This document shows positions 1-7,900 of a stretch of 64,000 bases of DNA, one piece after another. Source of the stretch: Solibacillus sp. FSL H8-0538 (GTDB lineage Bacteria > Bacillota > Bacilli > Bacillales_A > Planococcaceae); the NCBI RefSeq assembly GCF_038003525.1, contig NZ_JBBOPI010000001.1:1975001-2039000 (forward strand). The letters run 5' to 3'. The notes under the pieces were generated by a model. That model made no database searches. It was not told the DNA's origin and worked only from the letters and a program-made list of their open reading frames with translations. Position numbers and translations under genes: made by a program. Numbering within the stretch: position 1 is the stretch's first letter; each line of letters starts with the position of its first letter.

Positions 1-1
1 G

Positions 2-148
2 ACGGTTGAGCAAGAAATTGCCCAGCAGCAGCTTTTTGTCATTGATGCGCCGCGCTTAACATGGAACCGTGATTTTTACTGTATTCAACTAAAAGAGCAG
101 ATAAAGTCAAAAGTTGTACAGACTTTTATCGGATTTTTAACAAAATAA
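2..148 (+). CDS. LysR-type regulator, C-terminal fragment
   Basis: The reading frame is open from the left edge to a TAA at 146-148 and encodes 48 residues of a protein that begins outside the window. The visible part contains a glutamine-rich stretch, then FVIDAPRL, and ends KVVQTFIGFL. This pattern fits the last strand and helix of the LysR substrate-binding domain, which commonly closes with an aromatic F-x-x-F-L helix. It lies upstream of aspA on the same strand with about 170 bp between, so it could be a neighbouring regulator, but the DNA-binding half is not visible. The family call rests on a short C-terminus only. Confidence 0.45.
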   Translation, partial: TVEQEIAQQQLFVIDAPRLTWNRDFYCIQLKEQIKSKVVQTFIGFLTK

Positions 149-221
149 TTTTGATCATATGCTTTCATATTTTTTCAACAATCCAAAGAATCTAACAATA
201 TCAATTTATATTAAAATAATG

Positions 222-249
222 TCGATAAATAATAAAAATCAGTTATAAT
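222..249 (+). promoter_or_regulatory. Candidate sigma-A promoter of aspA
   Basis: A perfect TATAAT lies at 244-249. A weak -35 (TCGATA, 4 of 6 matches) lies at 222-227, giving a 16-nt spacer. It is followed by about 70 nt of leader and the aspA ribosome binding site. No operator or riboswitch-like fold was recognised in the leader. Confidence 0.4.
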
Positions 250-321
250 ACAAATAGAAAGCTAGACAGCCTCAACTGCCTAAATTTCCGAAGAAACATT
301 ATTGTTTTACAGGAGGAAAAA

Positions 322-1743
322 ATGGAAACAACACGTATTGAAAAAGACTTTTTAGGAACTTTAGAAATCCCGAAAGATGTGTACTATGGTATTCAAACAT
401 CACGTGCACTTGAAAACTTCCCAATTACGAAAATGACAATGCATCCTGAATTAATTCGTGCATTTGCAATTGTGAAAAAAAGTGCCGCACTTGCGAACTT
501 AAAAGTGGGGAAATTAGAAAATCATATTGCCTATGCAATCGCTACTGCTGCGGATGATATTTTAGCTGGACAACTACACGACCAGTTCTTAGTAGATCCA
601 ATCCAAGGCGGGGCTGGTACTTCAATGAATATGAACGCGAACGAGGTCATTGCAAATCGCGCTCTTGAGTTAATAAATGAGGAAAAAGGCAATTACGCAA
701 TCATTAGCCCAAACAGCCATGTTAATATGGCACAGTCAACAAATGATGCATTCCCTACTGCGATTCACATTGCAAGCGTTTTCACACTTGACAAATTAAT
801 TGTTGCAATGGAAACGATGAAGGAAAGCTTTGAACGTAAAGCAAAAGAATTTGACCATATCGTAAAAATGGGCCGTACACATTTACAAGATGCAATTCCT
901 GTCCGTCTTGGCCAAGAATTTGCCGCGTATGCAGCCGTTGTAGCACGTGATATAAAACGTATTAAACGTGCACAAGTCGCACTATTTGAAATTAACATCG
1001 GGGCAACTGCAATTGGTACAGGCTTAAACGCAGACCCTCTTTATACAGAGCATGCTGTGAAAAACATTGCTGAATTTACCGGCTTCCCATTCACAAAGGT
1101 TGAAAACTATATTGACGGCACGCAAAATACAGACGCCTATACAGAAGCATCAGGAATGCTCCGCATTGCGATGACAAACATGTCAAAAATCGCAAACGAC
1201 CTTCGATTAATGGCGTCAGGTCCAAAAACCGGCTTTGGCGAAATCCGTCTACTAGAGCGTCAACCCGGCTCTTCTATTATGCCAGGTAAAGTAAATCCAG
1301 TTATGCCAGAACTAATTAACCAAATTGCATTCCAAGTAATCGGCAATGACACAACGATCACTATGGCATCAGAGGCAGGTCAATTTGAATTAAACGTTAT
1401 GGAGCCAGTACTTGTGTTTAACTTGCTTCAATCAATAGAAATAATGACAAATGGCTTTACTGTCTTTACGAAATATTGCCTAGATCACATCGAGGCAAAT
1501 GAAGAACAATTAACAGATTATGTTGAGCGTAGCATCGGTATTGTAACAGCACTTGCACCGTATTTAGGCTATGAACGTTCATCACAAATCGCACGTGAAG
1601 CATTGCACTCTAATCGTTCAGTTCGTGAACTATGCCTACAATACGGCTACTTCACAGAGCAACAATTAGAAGTTATTTTAAATCCATTTGAAATGACACA
1701 ACCCGGCATTGCTGGCGAAGAAGCAATGGCATTATTAAAATAA
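322..1743 (+). CDS. aspA: Aspartate ammonia-lyase (aspartase)
   Basis: This 473-residue cytosolic enzyme should convert L-aspartate reversibly to fumarate and ammonia. It belongs to the aspartase/fumarase class II superfamily and has the normal length. Visible motifs are the substrate loop QSTNDAFPTA near residue 140, GRTHLQDAIP near 190, and the superfamily signature GSSIMPGKVNP near 316. The residues after the signature are VMPE, as in aspartases; class II fumarases usually have TQCE. The ATG is preceded by AGGAGGAAAA at optimal spacing. It appears monocistronic: a promoter lies upstream and a strong terminator follows at once. Its product feeds the TCA cycle, so it probably serves aspartate catabolism. 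Confidence 0.93.
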   Translation: METTRIEKDFLGTLEIPKDVYYGIQTSRALENFPITKMTMHPELIRAFAIVKKSAALANLKVGKLENHIAYAIATAADDILAGQLHDQFLVDPIQGGAGTSMNMNANEVIANRALELINEEKGNYAIISPNSHVNMAQSTNDAFPTAIHIASVFTLDKLIVAMETMKESFERKAKEFDHIVKMGRTHLQDAIPVRLGQEFAAYAAVVARDIKRIKRAQVALFEINIGATAIGTGLNADPLYTEHAVKNIAEFTGFPFTKVENYIDGTQNTDAYTEASGMLRIAMTNMSKIANDLRLMASGPKTGFGEIRLLERQPGSSIMPGKVNPVMPELINQIAFQVIGNDTTITMASEAGQFELNVMEPVLVFNLLQSIEIMTNGFTVFTKYCLDHIEANEEQLTDYVERSIGIVTALAPYLGYERSSQIAREALHSNRSVRELCLQYGYFTEQQLEVILNPFEMTQPGIAGEEAMALLK

Positions 1744-1750
1744 TACCTTA

Positions 1751-1800
1751 AAAAGACTGTCAAACAGACGAATTTAGTCGTTGTTTGACAGTCTTTTCTT
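1751..1800 (+). terminator. Rho-independent terminator of aspA
   Basis: A perfect 16-bp inverted repeat (1751-1766 with 1782-1797) is followed by a T-rich tail, 7 nt after the aspA stop. Its A-rich left flank could also let it work on the opposite strand. Confidence 0.85.
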
Positions 1801-1920
1801 ATTCGAAATATTCCAACTAATAAACAGACTTCCCATTTCACTCCGCCAAGGCAAGTTATGTCATCCATTCCTTGTAAACTAGCAATAATATTCGACCAAA
1901 CTATAAATAGTATCACCTTA

Positions 1921-2247
1921 TTAATGACGTGGTGCCAATAACATTACTGTCACACCAACTAAACATATTCCTGCACCTATCCAATCATATACATCTGGGG
2001 TTTTTTTATCGATGCCCCACCCCCATAAGACAGAAAGAACAATAAAAACGCCTCCATAGGCAGCATAAACCCTACCAAATGATGGGAATGATTGAAACGT
2101 AGCTATGATCCCATATAACACTAATGCGATTCCTCCAAATAGCCCTAAATAAGCAGACTTGCCATCCCTTAACCAAATCCATATTAAATACCCACCGCCT
2201 ATTTCGGCTAAACCTGCTAATAAAAAAAGTAATACTGCTTTAAACAA
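1921..2247 (-). CDS. YnfA/UPF0060 family membrane protein
   Basis: This 108-residue protein is almost wholly hydrophobic, with four predicted membrane helices, and matches the YnfA (UPF0060) family, distant relatives of small multidrug resistance transporters. Diagnostic features are the N-terminal [14 protein letters not shown] segment, the central [12 protein letters not shown] segment and the [17 protein letters not shown] loop before the last helix. The start is TTG with GAGGGAG just upstream at short spacing. The transported substrate is unknown. It stands alone between convergent aspA and a lipoprotein gene. Confidence 0.88.
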   Translation of the reverse strand: MFKAVLLFLLAGLAEIGGGYLIWIWLRDGKSAYLGLFGGIALVLYGIIATFQSFPSFGRVYAAYGGVFIVLSVLWGWGIDKKTPDVYDWIGAGICLVGVTVMLLAPRH

Positions 2248-2341
2248 AACTCCCTCAACCTTTCAACATTCTTCCATTCAATTAATAATACAAACCAATT
2301 CTAGAAGATTCGAATACAGAATCATCTGTTACAGCTCTTGA

Positions 2342-2788
2342 TTATTTATCAACAATCAAAAGAATTTCATCTATTTTGTTTTCACAACCTATTACTTTAT
2401 AATCTATTCTTTCGTTCACTTCTACTTTTTCAACAGATCCGCAATAAGTTGTTGTAATTTCTTGTTGACCATATCCGTCTCGCGTTGTATCCACCGTATA
2501 TTTTATATTATCTCCGTGATATGCAACGTCCTTTAATATTGCATCTCCTTCTGTTGTATAAATGACTATTCGAATGGCATCTTCTTCATCTTCATTAACG
2601 TTTTCAACAAATTCTTTAAAACGCTCTAAATTCGTAATATCACCATGCATATTAACAATATCCTCTTCAGTAGGTGTATAAGCTGTACTTTTTGTTGTCG
2701 GTAAGTCCATTCCTTGTTCGTTACAGGCTCCACAGGCTACTACCATAAATACTACAGGAATTAAGAATATATTTTTAATAGAACTCAT
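2342..2788 (-). CDS. DUF4362 lipoprotein
   Basis: This 148-residue protein has a lipoprotein signal peptide with cysteines near residues 19 and 22 (VACGAC). The mature part contains VNMHGDITNLERFKEF, IRIVIYTTEGDAIL and YTVDTTRDGYGQQ, which I recognise as the DUF4362 pattern of Bacillus lipoproteins. Function is unknown. A GGGG-type ribosome binding site lies 8 nt before the ATG. It is the downstream neighbour of a second, broken lipoprotein gene on the same strand; the two probably formed an operon. Confidence 0.75.
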   Translation of the reverse strand: MSSIKNIFLIPVVFMVVACGACNEQGMDLPTTKSTAYTPTEEDIVNMHGDITNLERFKEFVENVNEDEEDAIRIVIYTTEGDAILKDVAYHGDNIKYTVDTTRDGYGQQEITTTYCGSVEKVEVNERIDYKVIGCENKIDEILLIVDK

Positions 2789-2817
2789 TCGTCCGTCCCC
2801 TTTTTGGGTGCATATAG

Positions 2818-3216
2818 TTAAGAACTAGCGCCACTAATTAAAAATACGAAAGCCTTAACTTCTTTATCATCTGAAATTTTGTATCTTGTATTGGTGTCAT
2901 TTTTATTCATAATTGTGATTGTATCATCTTCATTTAGCCATAAAAAATACTGCTCTATTGCTATTTGAATGTGATAATCCGGTACCATTATATCGACAAT
3001 GCCATCAACTTTCACTGCTTTTTCAAATAGCTCTTGTACCATTGCGATGTCAGTAGTATTCGTAATGATTTATAGCGAATTTGGTTGAACTTGTGAAAAA
3101 TCTATGGCCTCTTGTACTGTAATTTTTTTTGCTAATTGCTCTACACTTTGCTCATTATTACAGGCGCCTAAAACAACAAATAATCCTAGCATCCAAAACA
3201 CATGCTTTAGCTGCAA
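2818..3216 (-). pseudogene. YhfM-like lipoprotein gene broken by an internal stop
   Basis: A TTG start at 3216 preceded by GGGGGTG opens a lipoprotein reading frame with the lipobox LGAC and the start of a mature domain. It is interrupted by an in-frame TAA at 3070-3072 after SQVQPNSL. The same frame continues without shift through DIAMVQELFEKAVKVDGI and ends ISGASS. The second half, with GIVDIMVPDYHIQI and YFLWLNEDD, resembles the YhfM-like domain of Bacillus lipoproteins. A single base change would restore a protein of about 132 residues. The downstream part could in principle restart at ATG 3042, but without a signal peptide. This is either a real null allele or a sequence error. Confidence 0.65.
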
Positions 3217-3316
3217 ACAAACACCCCCCTATTGTAGACTTAGACGGTTAATGTATAGTTAACGTTACAATGTTTTTTATGGATCATGTTTTTAATAACC
3301 GGCAAATCAATTAATA

Positions 3317-3727
3317 TCACAATCTTTTCGCTACTAATGCCCCTACCCCAAGGACCATAAATATACCAAAAAGACACATTATAAGTAAGCCTGTTTCAAT
3401 ATATTGAATCCCCATTGCGTATGCAACAAGGAGCGCCGCACCACTGCCAAATAAAATAACGTAAAGAGCGATCATGAAATATTTTTGAATTAACAAGGCA
3501 CTGCGCTCATCATAATCCGGTACATTGCCATTTCTTTTTTGCTTGAACTTGCGGTTCGCTAAAAAAATAACTAAACCCCCAACACTACCTATTCCCATTG
3601 GCAGCAATAGTTCATAATTATATTCCCCAGTTTCCTTACCAATTAAATAAATACCGAGTACTCCACCAATTAACATGGAGCCAATAATGACAAGCCAAAG
3701 CGTCGTTTGCAGTCTTTTTACACTCAT
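3317..3727 (-). CDS. Four-helix membrane protein (DUF2178-like) paired with HTH regulator
   Basis: This 136-residue protein has four predicted membrane segments (about residues 8-28, 40-58, 84-104 and 113-133). A cytosolic loop after helix 2 carries DERSALLIQK, the DER-S-x-K pattern typical of DUF2178-type proteins encoded beside small Xre regulators. The ribosome binding site GGAGG is 7 nt before the ATG, and the start overlaps the end of the regulator gene by 4 bp, so translation is probably coupled. Its role is unknown; in related pairs the membrane protein is thought to act with the regulator, which is inference here. Confidence 0.6.
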   Translation of the reverse strand: MSVKRLQTTLWLVIIGSMLIGGVLGIYLIGKETGEYNYELLLPMGIGSVGGLVIFLANRKFKQKRNGNVPDYDERSALLIQKYFMIALYVILFGSGAALLVAYAMGIQYIETGLLIMCLFGIFMVLGVGALVAKRL

Positions 3728-3939
3728 TTCTCATCCTCCGTTTCATCTAGATAAAATAATTGTTCAAGCGGTACATCAAAATATTTAATGAGCTTCAGCG
3801 CCAACTCTAAGCTAGGGTTATATTTGTTTTTTTCAATAGCATTGATCGTTTGTCGAGTAATTTGTAAATCCTCTGCCATTTGTACTTGAGTAATCCCTTT
3901 TTTCAAACGAATTTCTTTAATGTGATTGACTACCTTCAA
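3724..3939 (-). CDS. Small Xre/Cro-type HTH regulator
   Basis: This regulator has 71 residues from a TTG start at 3939. The HTH (QVQMAEDLQITRQTINAIE) is followed by the short C-terminal helix of the YozG-like group (NPSLELALKLIKYFDVPLEQLF). The TTG is chosen because GGGG lies 8 nt upstream, while an ATG at 3981 falls inside the probable promoter. It is expected to bind DNA as a dimer and regulate its own two-gene operon. Two palindromes of the form GTAAAG-N4-CTTTAC sit over the promoter and are the obvious operator candidates. Confidence 0.85.
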   Translation of the reverse strand: MKVVNHIKEIRLKKGITQVQMAEDLQITRQTINAIEKNKYNPSLELALKLIKYFDVPLEQLFYLDETEDEK

Positions 3940-3959
3940 CTGTATACCCCCATGAAAAA

Positions 3960-4020
3960 GTAAAGATATCTTTACATTCATATTATAATAAAAGCAGCTT
4001 CATGTAAAGGTATCTTTACA
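3960..4020 (-). promoter_or_regulatory. Promoter with two operator-like palindromes for the HTH operon
   Basis: On the minus strand a TATAAT lies at 3987-3982 and a TTTACA at 4008-4003, with a short 15-nt spacer. The perfect 16-bp palindrome GTAAAGATATCTTTAC occupies 3960-3975, where transcription should begin. A near-identical palindrome (one base different) occupies 4004-4019 and contains the -35. The centres are 44 bp apart, about four helical turns, which would suit cooperative binding of an HTH dimer. Autorepression is inferred from this geometry. Confidence 0.65.
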
Positions 4021-4030
4021 CGAAGCTGCT
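3993..4030 (-). terminator. 38-bp palindrome: terminator overlapping the downstream operator
   Basis: Seventeen-base arms (one mismatch) form a hairpin that includes the upstream operator at its tip. On the minus strand it is followed by TTTTATTATAAT, so it reads as an intrinsic terminator for whatever lay upstream, now only a gene remnant, and the same DNA supplies the -35 and operator of the next operon. Confidence 0.55.
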
Positions 4031-4042
4031 GATTGACCGAAT

Positions 4043-4141
4043 TTATTCTACTTTTTCCATTTCAGCCACTGAAGCAAAAAAATCTTCCATCGTTAGTTCT
4101 GCTAAATCAATTCACACGAAGAAGCCCATGTTGTCTTCCAA
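4043..4141 (-). pseudogene. C-terminal gene remnant, unknown family
   Basis: A 33-codon frame reads LEDNMGFFV, an in-frame stop, then IDLAELTMEDFFASVAEMEKVE and a TAA. The second part has the composition of a real acidic C-terminal helix and ends just before an intrinsic terminator, as a genuine gene end would. No start codon or upstream coding sequence remains. I do not recognise the family. Confidence 0.3.
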
Positions 4142-4199
4142 ACTAGAATTTAGTTAGCTTTACATACTAAGTTTATGCACCTTCACCTAAATAAGTATG

Positions 4200-4562
4200 C
4201 TATTGATATCTAAAATCAAACCTATCCCTTGGGACATCTAATGTATGTCCGTTAATTTCAACAGTATCGTTATCCAACCAAGTAATAGCGGCAGTTTTTT
4301 CACGATAATTCCAATAAATATTTTTCGTCTTCTTGCCCATTTTATTAAATACCAATTCACCACGCATTGCATATGAAACCGTGGCACCACCGTTTATCAC
4401 ATATGCCTTTAGCGTATATGTGCCATCTAGGGAGGTTTCTTCAGTGAGATACTCACCCGTTGGTAATGAATCCATATCGAAAAATAGTTGATAAATTGCA
4501 AACGCAATGAGAACAACGAATATTCCGCCAAAAATGAATAATCCTTTAATAAATTTCTTCAT
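4200..4562 (-). CDS. DUF5412-like single-pass membrane protein
   Basis: The protein has 120 residues from the ATG at 4562, which is preceded by AAGGAG at 9 nt; a longer frame upstream lacks a site. One membrane helix (about residues 5-27) is followed by an extracytoplasmic domain with LPTGEYLTEETSLDGTYTLKAYVINGGATVSYAMRG split over two beta-rich stretches, a pattern I associate with DUF5412 proteins of Bacillales. No catalytic residues are evident. Function is unknown. Confidence 0.65.
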   Translation of the reverse strand: MKKFIKGLFIFGGIFVVLIAFAIYQLFFDMDSLPTGEYLTEETSLDGTYTLKAYVINGGATVSYAMRGELVFNKMGKKTKNIYWNYREKTAAITWLDNDTVEINGHTLDVPRDRFDFRYQ

Positions 4563-4651
4563 ATCGACAAACTCCTTATACTTCCAAATATTCAATAATA
4601 AAGGACGTCATTAATTTTATTATGTTTCTTAGATTACTGCTTCAAAGTCCC

Positions 4652-4991
4652 TTAAATTCCTTTGTTATCACGTATTTCCACAATTCTCCTTTCTGGTGCT
4701 ATTAACTTGCAGAGGTGACCATTTTCAACATGATAAATAATTTCATCCTTTTTTATTAGAAAGACACATCTCGCCCAATATAGGGCGAGATGATGTCCTT
4801 TCTTATCTACAAACAAAATTGCTACTCAGTTCTATTAATTGTTCTACTTCTTGTGTAAGCTCTTCAACCCACAAGCAAAAATGAACAAGCCCTTCACTAC
4901 TTGAATTTTTTTTTGAAAGCACTTCATCTTGCTTACCCGTTTGAAGCTCAATATAAAATGTACGCTGCGATTTACTCCGAATTTGGGGCAA
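4652..4991 (-). pseudogene. VOC (glyoxalase-like) gene split by a mobile hairpin repeat
   Basis: Two pieces of one VOC-fold gene flank a repeat. The upstream piece (about 4812-4991) encodes FYIELQTGKQDE and GLVHFCLWVEELTQEVEQLI, the usual metal-ligand strand and following helix. It ends where the repeat begins. The downstream piece (about 4652-4754) encodes NGHLCKLIAPERRIVEIRDN and then a stop, a classic VOC C-terminus of the form h-APE-h-x-IEIRD. The first 40-50 residues of a normal VOC domain are also missing. The gene is therefore truncated at its 5' end and interrupted by the element at 4755-4811. Confidence 0.65.
4755..4811 (+). repeat. Double-hairpin repeat, copy A (inserted in VOC gene; internally deleted)
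   Basis: It starts ATTAGAAAGACACATCTCGCC and contains the first hairpin of the family (CTCGCCC/GGGCGAG inside GACA/TGTC), then jumps to the terminal TTTCTTATCTACAAA. About 28 bp of the second hairpin present in other copies are absent. Its position between two halves of a VOC gene shows that this sequence inserted there. Confidence 0.75.
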
Positions 4992-5054
4992 TAGTTAGTT
5001 TCTGATATAATAAGAAACTGCCTTAAAAACTCCTAAATTGAAAGAAGAATTTTT

Positions 5055-5765
5055 ATGAAAAAGAAATTACTATTGATTGGGCTAGGGATTTTGTTAGTTT
5101 CCCTTCTATTACTTTGTACTTATAAATTAATGAATTCTAGGACATACCAATTATTTGGTGGTTTAACCAAACAAGTGGAGACAAATCAAAAAGTAGTCGC
5201 TTTAACTTTTGATGATGGCCCAACTGACAACGTAAATCAGATTTTACCTCTATTAAAAAAGTACAATGCAAAAGCTACCTTTTTTCTGATTGGTGAAGAA
5301 ATAGAAAGGCACCCAGAGGAAGCAATAAAAATTGCTGAAGGAGGACATCAAATTGGAAATCACACCTATTCTCATAATCGAATGATTTTCAAAACACTTT
5401 CTTACTGCAAAGAGGAAATTGAAAAAACAGATCAATTAATACGAAACGCGGGATATCAAGGTGAAATTGATGTTCGTCCACCAAACGGAAAAAAACTGAT
5501 AGGATTCCCGTATTATCTAAATAAACATAATAGAGACACTATTACTTGGAATATTGAACCAGATAGTTATTACTCCACGGTTTCTGACAAAGTGAATTAT
5601 GTGACAGAGCATATTAAATCCGGTTCAATTATTTTGATGCATCCAATGTATGATGAAACGGGCAAAGAACTTCAAACAATTGAAGGAGTTTTACAAGCAC
5701 TTTCAACTGAGGGATATGCATTTATAACTGTTAATGAACTTCAGGAATTATCAGGTATTAAATGA
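5055..5765 (+). CDS. Polysaccharide deacetylase (NodB domain), membrane-anchored
   Basis: This 236-residue protein has an N-terminal hydrophobic anchor (residues 4-24) and a NodB homology domain acting outside the membrane. Motif 1 is LTFDDGP near residue 51 (base and metal aspartates), motif 2 is GNHTYSHNRM near 98 (metal histidines), and motif 3 is RPPNGKK near 140 in place of the usual R-x-P-Y-G. The catalytic-histidine region ILMHPMYDETG follows near 195. It probably removes acetyl groups from peptidoglycan or a related glycan. The ribosome binding site is weak (GAAGAA). No operon partner is evident. Confidence 0.88.
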   Translation: MKKKLLLIGLGILLVSLLLLCTYKLMNSRTYQLFGGLTKQVETNQKVVALTFDDGPTDNVNQILPLLKKYNAKATFFLIGEEIERHPEEAIKIAEGGHQIGNHTYSHNRMIFKTLSYCKEEIEKTDQLIRNAGYQGEIDVRPPNGKKLIGFPYYLNKHNRDTITWNIEPDSYYSTVSDKVNYVTEHIKSGSIILMHPMYDETGKELQTIEGVLQALSTEGYAFITVNELQELSGIK

Positions 5766-5926
5766 TTCAAACGATAAAAAAGTAGCCATTTTTCGTTGTT
5801 TTTCTTCTCAACTAAGAATGCTTTTGTTGAGAATTCTGTTTATAAAAGGCTATGTTCGTATAATTTGTTGCTAAGGATGACATACCGTTATAATAATTGA
5901 ACTTATTATGACAGGAGCAATTTTCG

Positions 5927-6940
5927 ATGTGGCTAAATATGTATGAAAAATTTTCGGACCTTACCAAAGATGAACAGATAAAGCTTTTCTTTGCTATGAA
6001 AGAAGATTTGTTTCGCGATTCTACTACCAATATCTCAAATAAGATTGTGGATATTCGGGAGAAACGGTTTTCTAAATGATTAGCCTGTGAATATTGTGGT
6101 AGTATGTCTTTTAAAAGAAATGGTACATATAAAGCTCGTTAGCGTTATCTTTGTAAGGATTGCGGTAAATCGTTTAATGATATAGCTGGTAGCCCTTTAT
6201 ATGGGACTAAATATCCGCATAAATGGCTCAAATATATTGAAATGATGGTGAATGGGTGTTCGTTAAGAGCTATCGCTAAAGAATTAAAAATACATCTGAG
6301 TACCGCCTTTTATTGGAGACATAAGGTGCTATTTGCCCTGCAATCACTTGGTCATCAGAAACTTTCAGGAACTATTGAAAGCGATGAAACATTTTTCTTA
6401 GAGAGGGATAAAGGTAAAAAGAATCTTATTCATCGTAAACCTCGAAAAAGAGGTGGGTCAGCTTCTAAAAGAGGGATATCGAAGGAGCAGATATGTGTTG
6501 GCGTCGCCCACGATAGAAGTGGTCAAATCCTTTCTGAAGTTGCTGGTAGAGGACGTATAACAGCAATTGAAATAGATACTGTACTAGGTGATTACTTAGA
6601 TAATACAGCTTTCCTATTCACAGATACCGCAACAAACTACAAGAAGTTTGCAGCTATGAAAGGAATAAAGCACGAAGCCATCAATGCACGTAACAAAGAA
6701 TATGTTCGCCAAAAAATCTATCATATTCAGCACGTTAATAGCTATCATCGTCGATTAAAAGACTGGATGGTTCGGTTTAATGGTGTAGCAATAAAATACT
6801 TAAACGGCTATTTGATATGGCATCGCTTCTTAGAATTAAAAAAAATATTCCCCTATAAAGAAAATACGAATGAAATGTTATTGAATGCCTGCAAAAAAGC
6901 AAATTTCACAACTGTAATCAATATTTGGAATTTTAACTGA
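5927..6940 (+). pseudogene. IS1595-type transposase with two internal stops
   Basis: One reading frame runs from ATG 5927 to the stop at 6940 and is broken only by TGA 6077-6079 and TAG 6140-6142. The N-terminus carries a zinc ribbon (CEYCG ... CKDCGKSF), followed by a helix-turn-helix (SLRAIAKELKIHLSTAFYWRHK). The DDE catalytic domain of the ISXO2-like IS1595 family has SDETFFLE, then FLFTDTATNY, and NSYHRRLKDWM near the end. Both stops are one base from arginine or glutamine codons and look like C-to-T changes. The element is probably immobile. I could not define its terminal inverted repeats with confidence. Confidence 0.75.
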
Positions 6941-7060
6941 TTTATTTTTACAAAATTACTTATTTTACCACCAAGGCAATTTATTGAAAGAAGAAAATTT
7001 AATTTTAAATTGTTATGGCTATTATTTAACCATTAGCTTTTTAGGAAATGAGTTGAAACT

Positions 7061-7504
7061 ATGAATGGATTTACTATTAAAGGTAAGCAAGGCTTTATCC
7101 GAATTGAACTACAAAATGCAAGTGGTTTTCCTAAAGACACAAGCCATTTTGGTGGCTATGATGCTGAGGGCATCGTTGAAATTAAAAGTGGAAATTATTA
7201 TGTTTTAGGTGAACTGTGGTTTACGACTGGTGATGTATATGAGTTTTATAAGCACTTAGATAAGTGCAATTGTGAACTTAAAGGAATAGCTACTTTTTGG
7301 AACTACGAAACTTCTCTTAAATTAGAGGTTGTATTCAATCAATTGGGACAAGTTGTTTTACAAGGTTACTTTAAAGAAAAAGCACATATGGAAAATGAAT
7401 TACAATTTGAAATGGAAAGTGACCAAAGTTTTTTATCCTCAACATTAGAGGACTTGAGAAAATTTGTTGACCATTACGGAAACTCAAAAGGAATAAAAAT
7501 ATAA
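7061..7504 (+). CDS. WapI-family immunity protein (orphan)
   Basis: This is a 147-residue soluble protein. The segment FGGYDAEGIVEIKSGNYYVLGELWFTTGDVYEFYKHL, seen in two parts at about residues 27-63, matches from memory the WapI-like immunity family, which protects against the tRNase toxin at the C-terminus of the WapA contact-dependent toxin. No WapA, RHS repeats or toxin tail is present within the window. The gene follows a dead insertion sequence and is closed by a terminator. It may be an orphan immunity gene, or may simply share the fold. No strong ribosome binding site is seen (AGGA at 14 nt, GAG at 8 nt). Confidence 0.6.
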   Translation: MNGFTIKGKQGFIRIELQNASGFPKDTSHFGGYDAEGIVEIKSGNYYVLGELWFTTGDVYEFYKHLDKCNCELKGIATFWNYETSLKLEVVFNQLGQVVLQGYFKEKAHMENELQFEMESDQSFLSSTLEDLRKFVDHYGNSKGIKI

Positions 7505-7506
7505 AC

Positions 7507-7535
7507 AAAAGAGGACCTTTTTGAGGTCTTCTTTT
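7507..7535 (+). terminator. Terminator after the WapI-like gene
   Basis: Eleven-base arms (AAAAGAGGACC with GGTCTTCTTTT, one G-U pair) enclose a 7-nt loop and end in a T-rich run directly after the stop. Confidence 0.75.
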
Positions 7536-7588
7536 ATTTAATACAGTAGCAACATTCTTTTAGTACATAGTCTTATAAAATCTAAGAC

Positions 7589-7627
7589 ACAGAGTTAATT
7601 TCTACACTTTTCTAGGATTAACTCTGT
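7589..7627 (+). terminator. 11-bp inverted repeat, possible second terminator
   Basis: ACAGAGTTAAT and its exact complement flank a 17-nt spacer and are followed by ATTTTGTT. The rest of the interval to 7900, upstream of brnQ, holds a TATAAT at 7863-7868 with only a weak -35. No T-box leader or other riboswitch was recognised. Confidence 0.4.
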
Positions 7628-7900
7628 ATTTTGTTACCACCATTTTTTTACTTAGCAATAATCTTCAGGAAAAAAGCTTTAAATTATTTCTAAAAGCATA
7701 GGGAATATGGCTTCATTTCGAGCTTGCGTTAGTTCATTCACTAGTTAGGCGATTCCAAGAGAAGGACACATAGATTCAAAAGACCTGCAAGAAAAATCAC
7801 AATAAATAATATTTTTAGATTTTTTTAATTATTATACTATGGATTTTCTATTTTCTTATTGTTATAATACATTTTATGATTTTGAAAAGGAGCTTACATC

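Noticed and set aside
5812-6030. Minus-strand frame across the start of the IS1595 element
   Set aside because: The plus strand here encodes the transposase N-terminus and zinc ribbon; the minus frame has no motif.
7541-7900. T-box or other riboswitch upstream of brnQ
   Set aside because: I found an 11-bp inverted repeat but no T-box core such as AGGGTGGNACCGCG and no specifier loop.
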